A stretch of DNA of 64,000 bases from Medicago truncatula (GCF_003473485.1 NC_053046.1:3234001-3298000); one strand, 5' to 3'; positions 12,415 to 26,207 are shown, numbered from the stretch's first letter. Notes: generated by a model not told the origin, from the sequence alone. Numbers and translations: made by a program.

Positions 12415-13642
12415 CCAATAAAATCATATTCGGAAAGAAGAGTGTTAAAAGTGTTTGACATTGTTGAATTTGCAAAAATGTTAAGTTGTTCTTCTATTTG
12501 TCTTAAGGATGCAGAAAGGGTTACGAGCATTGGGAGTGGATCATAATTTTGGAGAAGTGTTGAAGGGAGGACAATGCAAGTAAGTATGAAGATTATAGTT
12601 TATGTTTGAAAGTATGCATAACCTACAAGCAGTTAAGTTGCAAGGTCTCTATTCGCATGTAGATGTGGAAATAGTTCATATCCGACTTTTGTTAAATAGG
12701 TTAGGTCAGTTTTGAAATGAAATTTAGAGCTTGAGTATGGCATGTTAAGTGTATGTTTGGATGAATGAGAGTTTGACAAAATTACCGTGACTCACCATGA
12801 TTCTATCATTCTCACCGCAAATATGCAATAGAGTATTTTTGAAGGTCTGAATTGACTTTTTTATACGTCTGTTTTGGTTTATACGCACATTTAAAACTTA
12901 TTTTACATTAGGCGTTTACACTTTACATAAGCCAATTATCCTATACTTCTAAATGGGAAAATAACCTAGTGTAATTAAGCCAATCATTAATTATGCCAAT
13001 AGACGTACAGAAAAAGTTATCTCCTACTTCTCAAATTATATCTCCACCCCTACAAATTATTTGAAGTACTTAAATTAATTTTTGATTCTGTGGATTTTTA
13101 AAGTTTGAGTTTGTCGGGATAAAAACAGGTTATGTCAAACTCAAACAACTTTGTCGAAACACGAGGGTGGGAGATTTTTTTCTTAAAAATCTACAGAATT
13201 TACGAGATTTGATGAATAGAGATAAAATTAAATAAAGTGTGTCGACAGAAATAGTTCAGCTCCTGCTCCCACATATATTTAACATAGATTTACAAATTTT
13301 ATGTACGATTTGGTACCCCTCAAAAAAATGTACGATTTGGTATTTTTACTTTGGTTAGCCTTTGGATTTATAGCACAAGTACTGTGTCATACAACTCTCT
13401 TGTTTTTTGAAAGGGTGTGTCATACAACACTTCACGTTCAAAGGATAATAATAACACGATATACTATTTAGTCAAAGAAATAAAAGAACATGTCATACTA
13501 TTGGCCAAAGCCAAAAAGTATAAATTTACTTGTACAAAGAAACATTATAGTAACTAGTTAGTATCTCTTGACTTTCGACCTATAATATATTCCATTCCCT
13601 TTATTTCTTGAACATCATATCATCACCCTCTCCATTCATATA

Positions 13643-15904
13643 TCACTTGAAAATGACAGATATCGGCACCCTAACAGCATGTTTATCAGACACCCAAGTG
13701 AGGGAGCCCTGACCAAAAGTTTGATTCCTTCTGTTTTCCTTTATTTGTGGTATAAATTCAACAGAGAAACTAACCTTCTCATTCACCTCAGTGAATGTTA
13801 TTTCACTTGGATTAACACTCATACCCAAAGCCAAAGGCACTTCAAGTTCAACTCTATATGTTGAATTTGCAAACCCAACATTAGTCAAAGTTCTGGTATA
13901 ATATTGTGAATCTGACCCCAACAGAATAGAAAAAGAAGGATAATTCAATTGAGCTTCTGGTATACTTTTCACATTAGAGCACTTCACTTTCCACTGAACA
14001 ATAACTTCAATCTCTTTATCAGAATAACCCAAACCACAAAGATAAGGAACATAATCTTCTGGTTCAATATCATAAACAAGACCAGGATCATTAGCTTTAA
14101 AAGGATTAACATGTCCTGCACCAGTAGCGAAAATATCAGCCGGCAAAAGCCTTTGATCCAGTATAGGTATCCCGCCGAGGTTGAGAGTATTTGCAGTTGT
14201 CATGATTGCTGATTTTATAGCGGCTGGCGACCAATCAGGGTGAGAACTTTTGATCAATGCAGCAATACCACTTAGGTGAGGACAAGACATTGAAGTACCG
14301 GAAACAATGTTAAAAGCTGGAATTTTGTTGTCTACAGAAACACCCCATGCAGCTAGAATGTTGACACCTGGACCAATGATGTCTGGTTTAAGAATTCCTG
14401 GACTTTCTTGGCTTGGTCCTCTTGAAGAAAATGAAACAACAGAAGGAGCTAAAGAATCACCAATTACTGTTCCTTTGAATATCAATGTTGCTGTTGGATT
14501 GTAGGTTGAGTTTATGTAATCTTTGATTGTTAAACCAGCTTTGTAACTCACTTCAACCGCAGGTAGAACATGAGCAGTAGCAAAAGTGCTGAAACCATCA
14601 CTTTCTGAGTTTACAAGAATCACTGCTACACCACCTGAATTTAAAACTTCTTGTCCTTTCACAGTGCTTGGAACACGTCCTCCGATATCACACAACACTA
14701 CTTTTCCACTTAGATCGATGTTCTTTAAGGATCCTGGAAGACACAAAGACTGATTCTGTGTCTGGTTTCCGAATCCAAATGAGCCTGCATACACAAGAGG
14801 TAATAATTGTTCAGAAAAATCTTTGGGTTGGAATAATGTTTCACCTTCATATTCATTTCCATTTCCTAGCTTTGCTGATGCTACAATTTTTCTATCAATT
14901 GTGCTTGCACCAACAGTGAGGATCCAAGGAGCTTCATTGGAAAGAGTGCTGTATCCAGGACCAGAGTTTGCAGCAGAGCAACTAACAAAAACACCATTTT
15001 GAGTAGCAGCAAAAGCACCAATTGCAATTGGGTCTTCAAAGAATGGAAGAGAACCTAAACCAAGTGAAAGTGAAAGAACATCTACACCATCTTCAATAGC
15101 TATATCTATTGCAGCTAAGACAGAACTTTCAAAGCATCGAATGTTATCATCACAAACTTTGTACATTGCTATGTGAGCATTAGGTGCCATACCAGCTGCT
15201 ACACCTTTAGCATTACCAAAAACACTTGCATCTTCTACGAATCTTCCTGCAGCCTCTGCAGCAGTGTGAGTTCCGTGGAAGAAATTCTCAAACGGAGGCT
15301 CTTGAATTGCATTTTTTACCATGTTTCTTGCTCCTATGAGCTTATTGTTGCATACTTGCCCTCCGGTGAATTCACAATGGCCTTTCCATTTTGCAGGTGG
15401 TGGCGGCATTCCTTCGTCGTTGAAAGATGGATGTAAAGGGAATATTCCCGAGTCTATGATACCAATTATGACGCCTTTTCCAAGGTTATCGTCGCTCCAC
15501 AATCCTTGTCCTTGTTTCAGACCCAAGAATGTTGGAGTGTGAGTTGTATGTAATTCAAGGGTCCTTTCAGGTCTTGCTGACACAATTTCACCTTTCTCTT
15601 GAAGAGATTTGGCTTCTTCTGGTGTTAGCTTCACAGCAAATCCAGAGGCTACTTTGCGGTAAGAGAAAACCATTCTTTCTTTGTGAGGAAAAGTTTGTGG
15701 AAGGAATGAATGGTACCAACTATGCAAATCTTCTGATTGAAGAGAAGCAACATTTTCTGATTTTTTGACATGAACAATGTATGTCATTAAGTTTATTTGA
15801 TCATGTTCTAGATTCTCCTCTGCAATCAACATTGATGTAATTTGGTTGATACTGCATATAATGAAAATGAGGCTAACAAGTAGTGTAAGCTCCATCTTCA
15901 TCAT
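13643..15904 (-). CDS. Subtilisin-like serine protease, SBT gene 3
   Basis: Intronless S8 protease of 753 aa starting at the ATG at 15904 ([10 protein letters not shown]). Layout: signal peptide (about 1-27), I9 propeptide from MTYIVHVKK, catalytic Asp151 (GIIDSG), His210, oxyanion Asn313, catalytic Ser538, PA domain and C-terminal Fn3-like domain. All catalytic motifs are intact and the frame is uninterrupted. The N-terminus is nearest gene 2, and the C-terminal half nearest genes 1 and 2. It lies in duplication block C, paired with the block holding gene 4. Expected to be secreted and self-processed; substrate unknown. Confidence 0.93.
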   Translation of the reverse strand: MMKMELTLLVSLIFIICSINQITSMLIAEENLEHDQINLMTYIVHVKKSENVASLQSEDLHSWYHSFLPQTFPHKERMVFSYRKVASGFAVKLTPEEAKSLQEKGEIVSARPERTLELHTTHTPTFLGLKQGQGLWSDDNLGKGVIIGIIDSGIFPLHPSFNDEGMPPPPAKWKGHCEFTGGQVCNNKLIGARNMVKNAIQEPPFENFFHGTHTAAEAAGRFVEDASVFGNAKGVAAGMAPNAHIAMYKVCDDNIRCFESSVLAAIDIAIEDGVDVLSLSLGLGSLPFFEDPIAIGAFAATQNGVFVSCSAANSGPGYSTLSNEAPWILTVGASTIDRKIVASAKLGNGNEYEGETLFQPKDFSEQLLPLVYAGSFGFGNQTQNQSLCLPGSLKNIDLSGKVVLCDIGGRVPSTVKGQEVLNSGGVAVILVNSESDGFSTFATAHVLPAVEVSYKAGLTIKDYINSTYNPTATLIFKGTVIGDSLAPSVVSFSSRGPSQESPGILKPDIIGPGVNILAAWGVSVDNKIPAFNIVSGTSMSCPHLSGIAALIKSSHPDWSPAAIKSAIMTTANTLNLGGIPILDQRLLPADIFATGAGHVNPFKANDPGLVYDIEPEDYVPYLCGLGYSDKEIEVIVQWKVKCSNVKSIPEAQLNYPSFSILLGSDSQYYTRTLTNVGFANSTYRVELEVPLALGMSVNPSEITFTEVNEKVSFSVEFIPQIKENRRNQTFGQGSLTWVSDKHAVRVPISVIFK

Positions 15905-15964
15905 GATTTGGAATTTGATGAAAAAAAGAGAAAGTTGCTTGTGATTTGCCTAGTGACATGCATG

Positions 15965-15974
15965 TGTATATATA
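15965..15974 (-). promoter_or_regulatory. TATA box of SBT gene 3
   Basis: The minus strand reads TATATATACA, 61 bp above the ATG at 15904, aligned with the TATA boxes of the paralogs. Confidence 0.65.
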
Positions 15975-16712
15975 GATAGAATGTTTGTGTGATATCCAAT
16001 TGGCCATAGTTTTTATTTTAATTACTTATTACATAGGAAAACAAGGAAATGCATTGTGCTGGCTTGGGACGGCTAATTAGTCTTCAATGAATGATAAATA
16101 GGAATGATAAAAGATTTTTTTTTTTGGCAATTTGATAAAGCAAATCTCATAGTAATGCCCGCTAAATATTGTGTTAATATGTATGGATTTGGTCTGGTGC
16201 CAACTGCTAATAACAGCTATACAGTAAATAATACATTGGTAATATATTTTTCTGGACATATCTCCCTAACGTTCACATATGTTTTTTTAGCTTGGAATGG
16301 TTATCAACAAAAAGACAGTTTTATATTGTATTGGAGAAATTCAAAAATTTGATAAATTATTATTAATAAATGGTTTCAATGTTGGGGATTTGAACTTTGT
16401 GTATGTTTGGTTTCAATTTTAGAGCGGTCAAAATTGATTTCTAAAGGCCGTAGATTATATTTTATCATGTTTGAAAGATTTAAAGGAGAATTGATTTTGC
16501 TTGTAGAAAACATGAGGTGGTGGTGAAGAAAACGCAAACCTAAACATATGCTTAGTTTTTGTTAATAGTCGACATAGTCTCAGTTTGTCAGCGTAAAATA
16601 TTCGAAGAAAACTTATAATATAAACAAGATGAACATGCAATCAAACTATAAAAATACTAATATGCAACCAAATTCAAAAATATTTTTAGTACTATAATTG
16701 GAGCAATTGTGG

Positions 16713-16817
16713 CTACAATAAGCCTCTTTCTTCTTTTCTTTCTTCATATAATTTCCTCATCCAGCCAAGCCACCTACCGTCAATAACACTGATGTCTTTG
16801 AAGTTGGGATTGCAGAT
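16713..16817 (-). pseudogene. Possible orphan terminal exon, family unknown
   Basis: After a pyrimidine-rich stretch and a cag acceptor, the minus strand reads ICNPNFKDISVID then GRWLGWMRKLYEE and stops at 16713. The composition looks coding but no upstream exon could be joined. It may be a chance frame. Confidence 0.25.
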
Positions 16818-17004
16818 CTGCAGTTCAAAAAGGACTTGTGTTAGATGGAAGAGTGAAATATCAAAACACAACTAAATCAAAAGCAAGAAGTTGCATAATG
16901 CTCAAAAGGGAAGGCAGCCATATCCTACTATGAACAGAGAAATAAATTAGATTCAACAATGATAATAAGAGCATGTACCACAAAACACATAGAGATGGCA
17001 AATT

Positions 17005-17262
17005 TTAACTAACAAGAATAAAAATAAATTAAAACGATTCTTGCTCAACAAATCAGTGTAGACATGCACGAACTAGTTAAACTATTCTCTTCCACCCTCA
17101 AGTACGGCACACCGTGTTTTGAGGTAATGTCCGTTTTGAGTGTAAGCTCATCATACAGTTTTGTCCTTTATAAAAGACATCTCATAGAAAATAATCATAT
17201 AAAATCCATCATAGAAAATAATCACACAACATACAAGAATTAACAGAAATTCAAATAAATCA
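17005..17262 (+). repeat. Detached copy of the 10395-10684 promoter
   Basis: It aligns with the promoter and leader of the unknown gene (caccgtgttttgaggta, ttgtcctttataaaagacat, caagaattaaca). Similarity stops at aaataaatc around 17260, where the truncated F-box pseudogene begins in the opposite orientation. Confidence 0.75.
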
Positions 17263-18139
17263 ATTGGGTTTTCTTGACAACGTGGGAAAAGCAGAGGCAA
17301 TCCATCAAAACACATAGAGATGGCTCAAAACATGGCACTTGATCAAAACCTTGAGGAAGAAGCAACTCTTTGTATGTCTGTTTACTCAGATAAAGTGAAA
17401 TAATCACATATTGCTCAAAAGGAATATTCTTGCAATCATAACGGTGGTAGTTGCGAAGAGTTGCCAACCAATTAACATTACCACTCAAATGCACACTCCA
17501 ATTTAGGCGATGATAGAGAGGAAATCTTTGAATAGTTTTCCAAACATTATCGCGGAAACTAAAAACTCTTGCCTCTGGTTCTAAGGCAACTACCTTATAA
17601 GTATCCATTGAATTATCATAACCAAATGTCAACCGGTAAGGTAACACGGGATTATGGCAATGCCCTAATTTATCCGATATGGTCCTTGTAGCAGGGTTCC
17701 AGAAACGGAGCCACGACTCTCTTATATAGTTATAAGAATAACCGAACAAACATATTAATCCGTTACAGGAACCAATAACCGATGGACAATCTTTATCCTT
17801 CAAATTATAGTAAGGATCTTCGGTAAGGGTGATCGAATTTGATGGACTCTCCAGCAAACGACTCAAGGAGATTGGTACAACACTGCTATGCTCTGTAGGT
17901 CGTGTACGTCTAGATGCATGCAAGTGTGAGGTGAGGGTTTCGCGTAGATCGTTGAAGGTGCAACTTGACAAAGAAAGGATCGGATATGAAGGCATTCCAA
18001 GATTTACAGCAGCACTTCATTCGCATCAGAGATTTTTCACAGGAAGGAAAGAAAGCACTTCTGTGATAAGTTCTACAGGGAGGATTATCGGCGATGACAC
18101 AGCGTACCGACACTGCGATTTCGGTGGTGGGAGATTCAT
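17263..18139 (-). pseudogene. F-box/FBA-type gene, frameshifted and truncated
   Basis: From the ATG at 18139 the frame reads an F-box (LPVELITEVLSFLPVK) and then hits a stop two codons later. The expected continuation SLMRMKCCCKSWNAFISDPF and VKLHLQRSTRNPHL lies in a second frame, and a third frame carries the F-box-associated domain (DCPSVIGSCNGLICL, WNPATRTISDKLG, PYRLTFGYDNSMDTYKVV). At least two frameshifts separate these parts. The C-terminal end of the FBA domain is replaced by duplicated promoter sequence at 17262. Intact relatives would act as SCF ubiquitin-ligase substrate adaptors; this copy should not. Confidence 0.85.
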
Positions 18140-18228
18140 GAGAGAGGCGTTGTCTATGGAAGAAAAAATTGCTATTTAGAGGTAATCTTACCAATTAATC
18201 ACGACATGTATGTATTTAATAAGAATAA

Positions 18229-19205
18229 GGGTGCGTTTAGTCTGACTTTTTTAAGGTCTAAAAGTCATTTTAAAGCTCAAGTTGTAAAAAAAGAACTTTA
18301 GAATTAAAGTTGAAGTCGTTTGGTAATAACTGTCATTTTAGCTAAAAGCTATTTCAAAAAGTTACTAAATTATTTTTTTAGAGAAAGAGTTGCAAATTAT
18401 TCGGTTAAGTGTTAAAAAATAAAACATTGAATAAAACATTGATTGTTGTCATGCTATTTTTTTAATTAATATTTTTTCGTATCATCATATAAATGAATGA
18501 TTATATTAAAAATAAAGATCAATTTATTTGTTCGTAAAATCTAATTCAATTGACAATTTTGATGTTATTAGGTTGAACACCTTCACTTCAGTTTGAATTT
18601 AGATCATTGTGGTTGTGTATGTGAGTTGGATGTGATGTTTTGTTTCGTCTATGGAGAAGACAAACTCGATTCTTTTTTAAAATAACATTATTTACGTTAA
18701 TTGTAAATAGAATGAATAAAATGTATATATTGTTTTTTTTAAAAGAAAAATGTATATATTGTTGTATTTTAGAGTATATTTATTTCTGTAAAAAAATAAA
18801 AGAAAGAGTATTTATGTATTGAATTAGTTTCCTATCTCTTTTCCACCGTCTCTCAAGTTTTTATTGCTTTTTTTTTTTGGGAGAATTTTGTTGTTTGGTT
18901 TAATTTATTATATATCTGTTTTTGGTTATAAAAATGGCCTGAGGCAAACGAACAAACTTTGATAGGTGAAATAAAATTTTGAAAAATAAAAATGAAGTGG
19001 CCAGTAGGAATCGAACGGGATAACATTAAAGAAAGCATCGAAAAGCCAGTTTAAAAGTAAGTTTCAACAACTTCTCCTTTTGTTCAATTTTGCACACAAT
19101 ATAGAAGTTCCTTAATTAGTTAAGAGCTTTGTGCAAATTTTGTTTGGCCCTCCTTTTCCTTTTAAGGAGAAGAGAATAAGAAAAAGAGTCAGGCCAAACG
19201 CACCC
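18229..19205. mobile_element. PIF/Harbinger-like non-autonomous element
   Basis: Termini are gggtgcgtttagtctgact and its near-complement agtcaggccaaacgcaccc. TAA flanks both ends (18226-18228, 19206-19208), which fits Harbinger-type insertion. A 7-bp reading of the duplication (aagaata) is also possible and would suggest hAT. It has no transposase frame. Confidence 0.7.
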
Positions 19206-19934
19206 TAAGAATAACTAGGCAGCATATTGTATGGGATTTTTTGTTTTTGTTAGGGGAGCCTTTTTTTATGATAGGTGTTTGCAAAACTTGAAATGGATAG
19301 TATATTTGATTAATAAGAAGAAGAAAAAAAAACATAATATTTGTTCTACATTTTATTTTCATGAGCTGAACACAGTTATGTATTTGTGATAGGATTATGG
19401 ATGCTAGAATAATGAATCTTTTAGTTTATTTTAAAATAGGATCTTTTAAGCATATTCTATTAATTTGTTTGATAGTATTGTTATTGTGTAGTTGATGTAC
19501 TTATCTTACTATGTGTATGCATTAACCTATATATGTATTGTATTATCTCATTAGAAATGAACGAAGAAAAATGAATGAAAAGTTATTTTATCTTATCTTA
19601 GTTTTTATTCTTCTTTATCCTTTTAACTTAAAACCTTAGTTTTATCATAGTTTGTTATTGATAGCTTTTGGTTTCTAATAATTTGTGTCAATATAAATTT
19701 TACTTATATTTGTGTCTACATATGATTTTGCTATACATAGAAACCCATAATAAAATGAATTGAATTATTGATTATTTTATCACTATTCAAAACAAGTAAC
19801 AACTAACAACAATTAAATATAATCAAAATCCTTAAAAAAAAATTTTTTTTTTTTTAAGAATAGTTAAATTTCATATTTGTGTGCGTGGTGCAGTTTGTCA
19901 TATTTGTGATGTTCGCAATCTTCAATGAAACTAA

Positions 19935-21870
19935 ACATCAGCAATAACAAACCCAAACCTGTTCTTCAAGACATGCTCAGTACTCTCTTCTCTCTCTCTC
20001 TCTCTCTCTAGCATTGCATTGTATGATTCTGATTTTTATAAGCTTTATTTACTTCTGTGACAGATTCTGAGGTCTGTTACCTCCCTCCATTCTCAATCCC
20101 CAAATCATCTTCCTCATCTCAAATCTCCTAAATCTTGTTATTTCACAAACCCATCTCTTAAAGATGCCATTTTTTTTTGTTTTTTTTCTTTTTTTACTGA
20201 ATTTTAGCACTGTTAGCTGTTACCCTGTTAAATTGCACTAGGTAGTTAGGTCTTGTTTGGATAAACTTTTTAATTTAGAGATTATCATATAAGTGTTTTA
20301 TCTATAAGCTATTTCTATTACAAAAGACAAAATAGAATCAAACCATTTTCATATAAGCTGTTTTCATAAGCTATCCTAAAGAGCTTATGAAAATATGCTG
20401 AACACAACTTATGAATATTATAAGCTGTTTCAATAAACTCTTTCAAATAATCTCACAAGAGATAAACTCAAATAAGTCAATCGAAACAAGCCTAGTTGGT
20501 AGTTGAACATCTAGCATGGAGTTTCCTGTTGCAAAGTTTAGGGTGGTCTCAACAGACATGAATAACTCTTTAGCTTGTGAACAATTAGTTGTGTGAATAC
20601 ACACTTTGATAGTTCTTTTTACTGTGGAGTTTGTACAAGTTTAGAATGGAATGATGGAATACTTTGTTATCATATCCAATCCAAGATTTTTAACTGCTTA
20701 CATAGATACTTTAAATTTCTGTACATTTGCTTTGCACCTTGAAAATTCATCTCACAGAAGTTATGCTAGGCTTGAATGTTGAATGAGTTCTTTTACTGTC
20801 AAATAGTAGTTGCTCAAGAATAACGAGTCACAATTTATAGCACTTTAGCTCCTCTTTTGGTTAGTCAGATTGAAAATTTAGAATGCACATTGTGTGTATA
20901 GAATTATGTACTTTATCTACTGCTACTTTTGGGACATGACATTGCTACCATCGAAACTCTTTTAAACTTCAAAGATGCCATGGTACTGTTTTTTTTTTTT
21001 TTTTGCTCATGTAGGATGTTTCACAGTGATCTGTCATGTGTGGAAGTTGTTACAATGAGTGCCTTTAGGCTATCCAACTTTAACATTCTCTTCAACTGCA
21101 ATTATCAATGTTTTGATGACTGTGTAAAGTAAAGTTAGCCTTAGGTTTGAAGCTTCATTGATTGAACATGTACCTAAAAATTTGGTCAAGTTCTTTGTAT
21201 GATTGCTAACTTGTGAGTGGAATTTGGCTTCTCCATTTTGCATATTACGGCAATCACTTCAGATCAGATAAGTCCCTGCAAATTAATATCTTGCAAGGTC
21301 TAAATAACTAGCTGGTGGAAATGAATGAATTGTATCCATTCATCATCCCCTTCTTATAGATTTGGGAATGAACAATTTATGTTTCAAAGTAAAAGCATAG
21401 AGTTTCTCATATTGATATATTTTTAATAATTATTGTGATAGAAGCTTTAAACACATTTAACATAGAAAATATGGAAGGCAGAGGAATGAAATCGAGAATG
21501 GATGGATCCTCTCATATGTGTAATTTACACATTAGAGAGTAAAGTGTAATCTTTCATCCTAACACATCATCACACTTATTCTCTCATGTGTAAATTACAC
21601 ATGAGAGGATCCATTCCCAGTAAAATCATATTCGGAAGGAAGAGTGTTAAAAATGCTTAACATCATTGAATTTGAAAGATGTTAAGTTGTTCTTTGATTC
21701 GTCTTAAGGATGCAGGAAGGAGTAGAGCAGTGGGAGTGGATCATGATTTTGGAGAATGGTTGCAGGGAGGACAAAACAATGGCGAGTGTGAAGATTATAG
21801 TTTATGTTTGAAAGTCTGCATAACCTACAAGCAGTTAAGTTACAACGTCTCTATTGGCCAATAGACTTAC
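19935..21870 (+). pseudogene. Decayed multi-exon gene of unknown family, copy 2
   Basis: It begins within exon 1 (NNKPKPVLQD; a short internal deletion removes the PAKDD region) and has no start codon or promoter. Exon 2 starts after tgtgacag near 20064. The third piece, from about 21715, reads AVGVDHDFGEWLQGGQ then NNGECEDYSLCLKVC and stays open longer than in copy 1. The family is not recognised. Copy 2 preserves the 3' part better, copy 1 the 5' part. Confidence 0.5.
21496..21616. mobile_element. Double-hairpin MITE, compact copy
   Basis: Same termini and nested hairpins as the element at 11958-12414 but without the CT expansion. It marks the ancestral state of the duplicated block. Confidence 0.75.
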
Positions 21871-22439
21871 AGGAAAAGGTATCTCCTACTTCTCAAATTA
21901 TATCTCTAGCCCCACAAATTATTTGCAGTACCTAAATAAATTTTCGATTCTGTAGATTTTTAAAGTTTGAGTTTGTCGTGATAAAAACAGGTTATGGCAA
22001 ACTCAAACAACTATGTCGAAACACAATGAAGGTAGGAAATTTTTATTTCTTAAAAATCTACAGAATTTACAAGATTTGCGGAAAACTAGGAATAGAGGTA
22101 AAATTTAAGGGGTATAGAGTTAAATAAAGTGTGTCGACACAAATTGTTCAGCTCCTGCTCCCACATATATTTAACATAGATTTACAAATTTAATACAGGA
22201 TTTGGTACTTTACTTTGGTTAGCCTTTGGATTTATAGCACAAGTATTGTGTCATAGAACTCTACGCGTTCAAAGGATAATAATAACATGACATACTATTG
22301 GCCAGTGACAAAAATTATAAAATTACTTGTATAAAGAAACATGGTAGTATTTAGTTAGTATCTCTTGAATTTCCCCAACAAATATATTTCATTCCCTTTA
22401 TTTCTTGAACATCATATAGTCACCCTCTCCCTTCATATA

Positions 22440-24710
22440 TCACTTGAAAATAACAGATATTGGTATCCTAACAGCATGTTTATCAGAAACCCAAGTGAGA
22501 GAACCCTGAGCATAAGTATTGTTCCCTCTACTTTCCTTAGTTTTTGGTATAAAATCGACCGAATAACTAACCTTCTCATCGACCTCACTAAATGTTATTT
22601 CACTAGGATTAACACTCATACCAAAAGCCAAAGGGACTTCAAGTTCAACTCTATAGGTAGAATTTGCCAACCCAACATTAGTCAAAGTTCTTGTATAATA
22701 CTGTGAATCTGATCCCAACAGAATAGAAAAAGAAGGATAACTCAGTTGAGCTTCTGGTATACTTTTCACATTAGAGCAGTTCACTACCCACTGAGCAATA
22801 AGTTCAATCTCTTGATCAGTATAACCCAAACCACACAGATAAGGAACGTAATCTTCTGGTTGAATATCATAAACAAGACCAGGATCATTAGCTTTAACAG
22901 GATTAACATGTCCTGCACCAGTAGCAAAAACATCAGCAGGTGAAAGTCTTTGATCCAATATAGGAATCCCGCCGAGGTTGAGAGTATTAGCAGTTGTCAT
23001 GATTGCTGATTTTATTGCAGCTGGCGACCAATCAGGATGAGAACTTTTGATCAATGCAGCAATGCCACTGAGATGAGGACAAGACATTGAAGTGCCAGAA
23101 GTAATGGCAAAAGGTGGAGTCTTGTTGTCAATTGAAACAGGCCATGCAGCTAGAATGTTGACACCTGGACCAATGATGTCTGGTTTAAGAATTCCAGGAC
23201 TTTGTTGGCTTGGTCCTCTTGAAGAAAATGAAACAACAGAAGGAGCTAAAGAATCACCAATTACTGTTCCTTTGAATAACAATGTTGCTGTTGGATTGTA
23301 GGTTGAGTTAATGTAATCTTTGATTGTTAAACCAGCTGCATAACTCACTTCAACTGCTGGCAGAACATGAGCAGTAGCAAAAGTGCTGAAACCATCACTT
23401 TCTGAGTTTACAAGAATCACTGCTACACCATTTGCATTTAGAACTTCTTGTCCTTTCACAAAGGTTGAAACATCTTCACCTATATCACACAACACAACTT
23501 TTCCACTTAGATCAATATTCTTTAGGGAGCCTGGAAGACACAATGACTGATTTTGTGTTTGGTTTCCATATCCCAATGAACCTGCATACACAAGTGGAAA
23601 TAATTGTTGAGGAAAATCCTTAGGTTGGAATAATGTTTCACCCTCATATTCCTCTCCATTTCCTAGTTTTGCTGATGCTACTATTTTTCTGTCAATTGTG
23701 CTTGCACCTACAGTGAGGATCCAAGGAGCTTCATTGGAGAGAGTGCTGTATTCAGGGCCAGAGTTTGCGGCAGAGCAGCTAACAAAAATACCATTTTGAG
23801 TAGCAGCAAAAGCACCAATTGCAATTGGGTCTTCAAAGAATGGAAGAGAACCTAAACCAAGTGAAAGTGACAGAACATCTACACCATCTTCAATAGCTAT
23901 ATCCATTGCAGCTAAGATAGCACTTTCGGGGCATTCTATTTTATCATTGCACACTTTGTATATTGCTAAGTGAGCATTAGGTGCCATACCAGCTGCTACA
24001 CCTTTAGCATTACCAAAAACACTTGCATCTTTTATGAATCTTCCTGCAGCCTCCGCAGCAGTGTGCGTTCCATGGAAAATGTTTTCAAATGGAGGCTCTT
24101 GAATCGTACTTTTGACTAAACTTCTTGCACCAATGAGCTTATTGTTGCATATTTTCATTCCATTGAATTCACAATGGCCTTTCCATTTTGCAGGTGGCGG
24201 CGGCATTCCTTCGTCATTGAATGATGGATGAGAAGGGAATATTCCTGAGTCTATGACTCCAATTATGACACCTTTTCCAAGGTTATCATCATTCCACAAC
24301 CCCTGTCCATGCTTCAGACCCAAGAAAGTTGGACTGTGAGTTGTGTGTAATGAAAGTGTCCTTTCAGGTCTTGCTAACAAAATTCCATCTTTCTCTTGAA
24401 GAGATTTGGCTTCTTCTGGTGTCAGCTTCACAGCAAATCCAGAGGCTACATGGCGGTATGAGAAAACCATTCTGTCCTTGTGAGGAAAATTTTGTGGAAG
24501 AAATGAATGGTACCAGCTATGCAAATCTTCTGATTGAAAGGAAGCAACATTTTCTGATTTTTTGACATGAACAATGTATGTCATTAAGTTGTGATCATGC
24601 TCTTGATTCTCCTCTGCAGCAAATACTGATGTAATTTGGTTGAAGCTGCAGAGAATGAAAATGAGACTAACAAGCAATGACAGTTGCATAGTGTAGTTGG
24701 TTTTCATCAT
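22440..24710 (-). CDS. Subtilisin-like serine protease, SBT gene 4
   Basis: Intronless S8 protease of 756 aa starting at the ATG at 24710 ([10 protein letters not shown]). A TATA box at 24773-24781 argues against the upstream in-frame ATG at 24770. Signal peptide (1-31), I9 propeptide, Asp154 (GVIDSG), His213, Asn316, Ser541, PA and Fn3-like domains are complete. The first ~157 residues equal those of gene 1, but the rest is the most divergent of the four ([26 protein letters not shown]). The relic at 27385-27522 derives from this subtype. Likely secreted; substrate unknown. Confidence 0.93.
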   Translation of the reverse strand: MMKTNYTMQLSLLVSLIFILCSFNQITSVFAAEENQEHDHNLMTYIVHVKKSENVASFQSEDLHSWYHSFLPQNFPHKDRMVFSYRHVASGFAVKLTPEEAKSLQEKDGILLARPERTLSLHTTHSPTFLGLKHGQGLWNDDNLGKGVIIGVIDSGIFPSHPSFNDEGMPPPPAKWKGHCEFNGMKICNNKLIGARSLVKSTIQEPPFENIFHGTHTAAEAAGRFIKDASVFGNAKGVAAGMAPNAHLAIYKVCNDKIECPESAILAAMDIAIEDGVDVLSLSLGLGSLPFFEDPIAIGAFAATQNGIFVSCSAANSGPEYSTLSNEAPWILTVGASTIDRKIVASAKLGNGEEYEGETLFQPKDFPQQLFPLVYAGSLGYGNQTQNQSLCLPGSLKNIDLSGKVVLCDIGEDVSTFVKGQEVLNANGVAVILVNSESDGFSTFATAHVLPAVEVSYAAGLTIKDYINSTYNPTATLLFKGTVIGDSLAPSVVSFSSRGPSQQSPGILKPDIIGPGVNILAAWPVSIDNKTPPFAITSGTSMSCPHLSGIAALIKSSHPDWSPAAIKSAIMTTANTLNLGGIPILDQRLSPADVFATGAGHVNPVKANDPGLVYDIQPEDYVPYLCGLGYTDQEIELIAQWVVNCSNVKSIPEAQLSYPSFSILLGSDSQYYTRTLTNVGLANSTYRVELEVPLAFGMSVNPSEITFSEVDEKVSYSVDFIPKTKESRGNNTYAQGSLTWVSDKHAVRIPISVIFK

Positions 24711-24772
24711 GATTTGGGATTTGATAAAGATAAAGAAAGAATTGCTTGTGATTTGCCTACTATCATGCATGT

Positions 24773-24781
24773 GTATATATA
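24773..24781 (-). promoter_or_regulatory. TATA box of SBT gene 4
   Basis: The minus strand reads TATATATAC, 63 bp above the ATG at 24710, at the same spacing as in the paralogs. Confidence 0.65.
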
Positions 24782-25773
24782 GATAGATATATCATATATG
24801 CCACAGAAAACAAAATGGCAATTTGGTCATAGTTTTATTTTAATTACTTACTAGTTACTACTTGGGAAAACTAGGGTAAATGTGTATGATATAAGACTTT
24901 TTTTGGTAATTTGAATAAAGCAACTGTCATAGTAATTCCCCTATATATGTGATGTTAATTTGTATGTATTTGGTCCGGTGCTAACTGCTAATAGCTATGT
25001 TGCACATGGTACATCTATTTTTCTGGATATATCTCTCTTAACATTGCTATATTTAAGAAAAAGACAAGTTTTATACTGTATTAAAGAAATTCTAGATAAT
25101 ATTTTTTTACAAATAGTATAAATAGCGGTTATCTTTTCTTCGTACAATGAAGATTTTAAAAAACAAAATTGAAAAGGAATAAATTATGAGAAATGCTAAA
25201 GAATGTCTTTAGGACATTGATTAAGACGATAAAAATAAAAATATTGCATTGGGAAGTAGTGAAAATTGATGAATTAAACTTTTTAAAAGTTAAAATATTG
25301 TTGAATTCAATGAAAATCTCCTTTTTTTTCCTTAACAAGTGTATTTAAGACACTTGTTAATTATTAGTTGTATTGTTATTGAATATTTTACAACAATTTT
25401 TAGGGACTTAAACTTCGTCTCTCGAAGTTATAATATCAAACTCTAATTGGTGACACCTCACGGACTAAAATTTATTCTTTTTAGAAGAGTGTTGGGAATA
25501 CTCTTTATTCAATACTCACTTCATTATCGAGTGAAATCAATGTAAGTCTTATACTTTAAAAATGGATCATACATAAAGTGACAAAACTCATGGATTTTAT
25601 AAAAAAAATATTTAAAAATGAATGTTTTAAATAGAGTCTTAAGTGAATGTTTAAAATAGTGTTTCTGGCACTCACATTCTTTTTATATTCTAGTTTGAGT
25701 CTCTCCCAACATAGTTTCAATATCTTCATAACTTATTTGAATTTTGATTTCAAGATAAACAAATTGTCATTTT

Positions 25774-25928
25774 GGCTTAATTGCCTTTTTTGTCTCTATT
25801 TTATCAAATTCACAAAAATAGTCTCTTTATTTTAAAACCTTTTCCCCTAAAAGAAAAAACTTTTTGAAGGGGAAAGGACTATTTTCTTAAATTTTATGAA
25901 ATAGAGCGAGAGAAAGTGTAATTAAGTC
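25774..25928. mobile_element. Small degenerate Mutator-like MITE
   Basis: Ends ggcttaattgcctttttt and gaaagtgtaattaagtc are imperfect inverted repeats of the same type as the 5176 element. The target duplication is not clear. Confidence 0.5.
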
Positions 25929-26207
25929 TATTCATTTAAGTCTTTATGTAGCTTATATTGGAGGGATGAAAATCTAATGTTAAAGACTTCAATTACAGTA
26001 TAAACAAGTATGTTAGTGATTGATAAAAAAAAATAAAAAAAATAAAAAGCATGAATCAAAAGCAAAAACTAAGGTCTAAAAGTAAAAAAAAAAATTACAA
26101 GAACTAAAACAAATACTTATTTACGTCATATTACAATATCAATTAATTTCTTTTTTAAAATTTGTTATCCGATTCAATGATTGACTAATCATAAAGGTCC
26201 AATCTTA

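Larger units (their letters stand above)
19925..25030. repeat. Direct duplication block, copy D (paired with 10395-16250)
   Basis: Carries a second copy of the unknown decayed gene, the compact hairpin MITE and SBT gene 4 in the same order. It lacks the promoter and start of the unknown gene present in copy C. Confidence 0.8.

Noticed and set aside
25185-25365. Possible small MITE (tctttaggacattgat versus aagacacttgttaa)
   Set aside because: The inverted ends are too short and imperfect to define boundaries or a target duplication.
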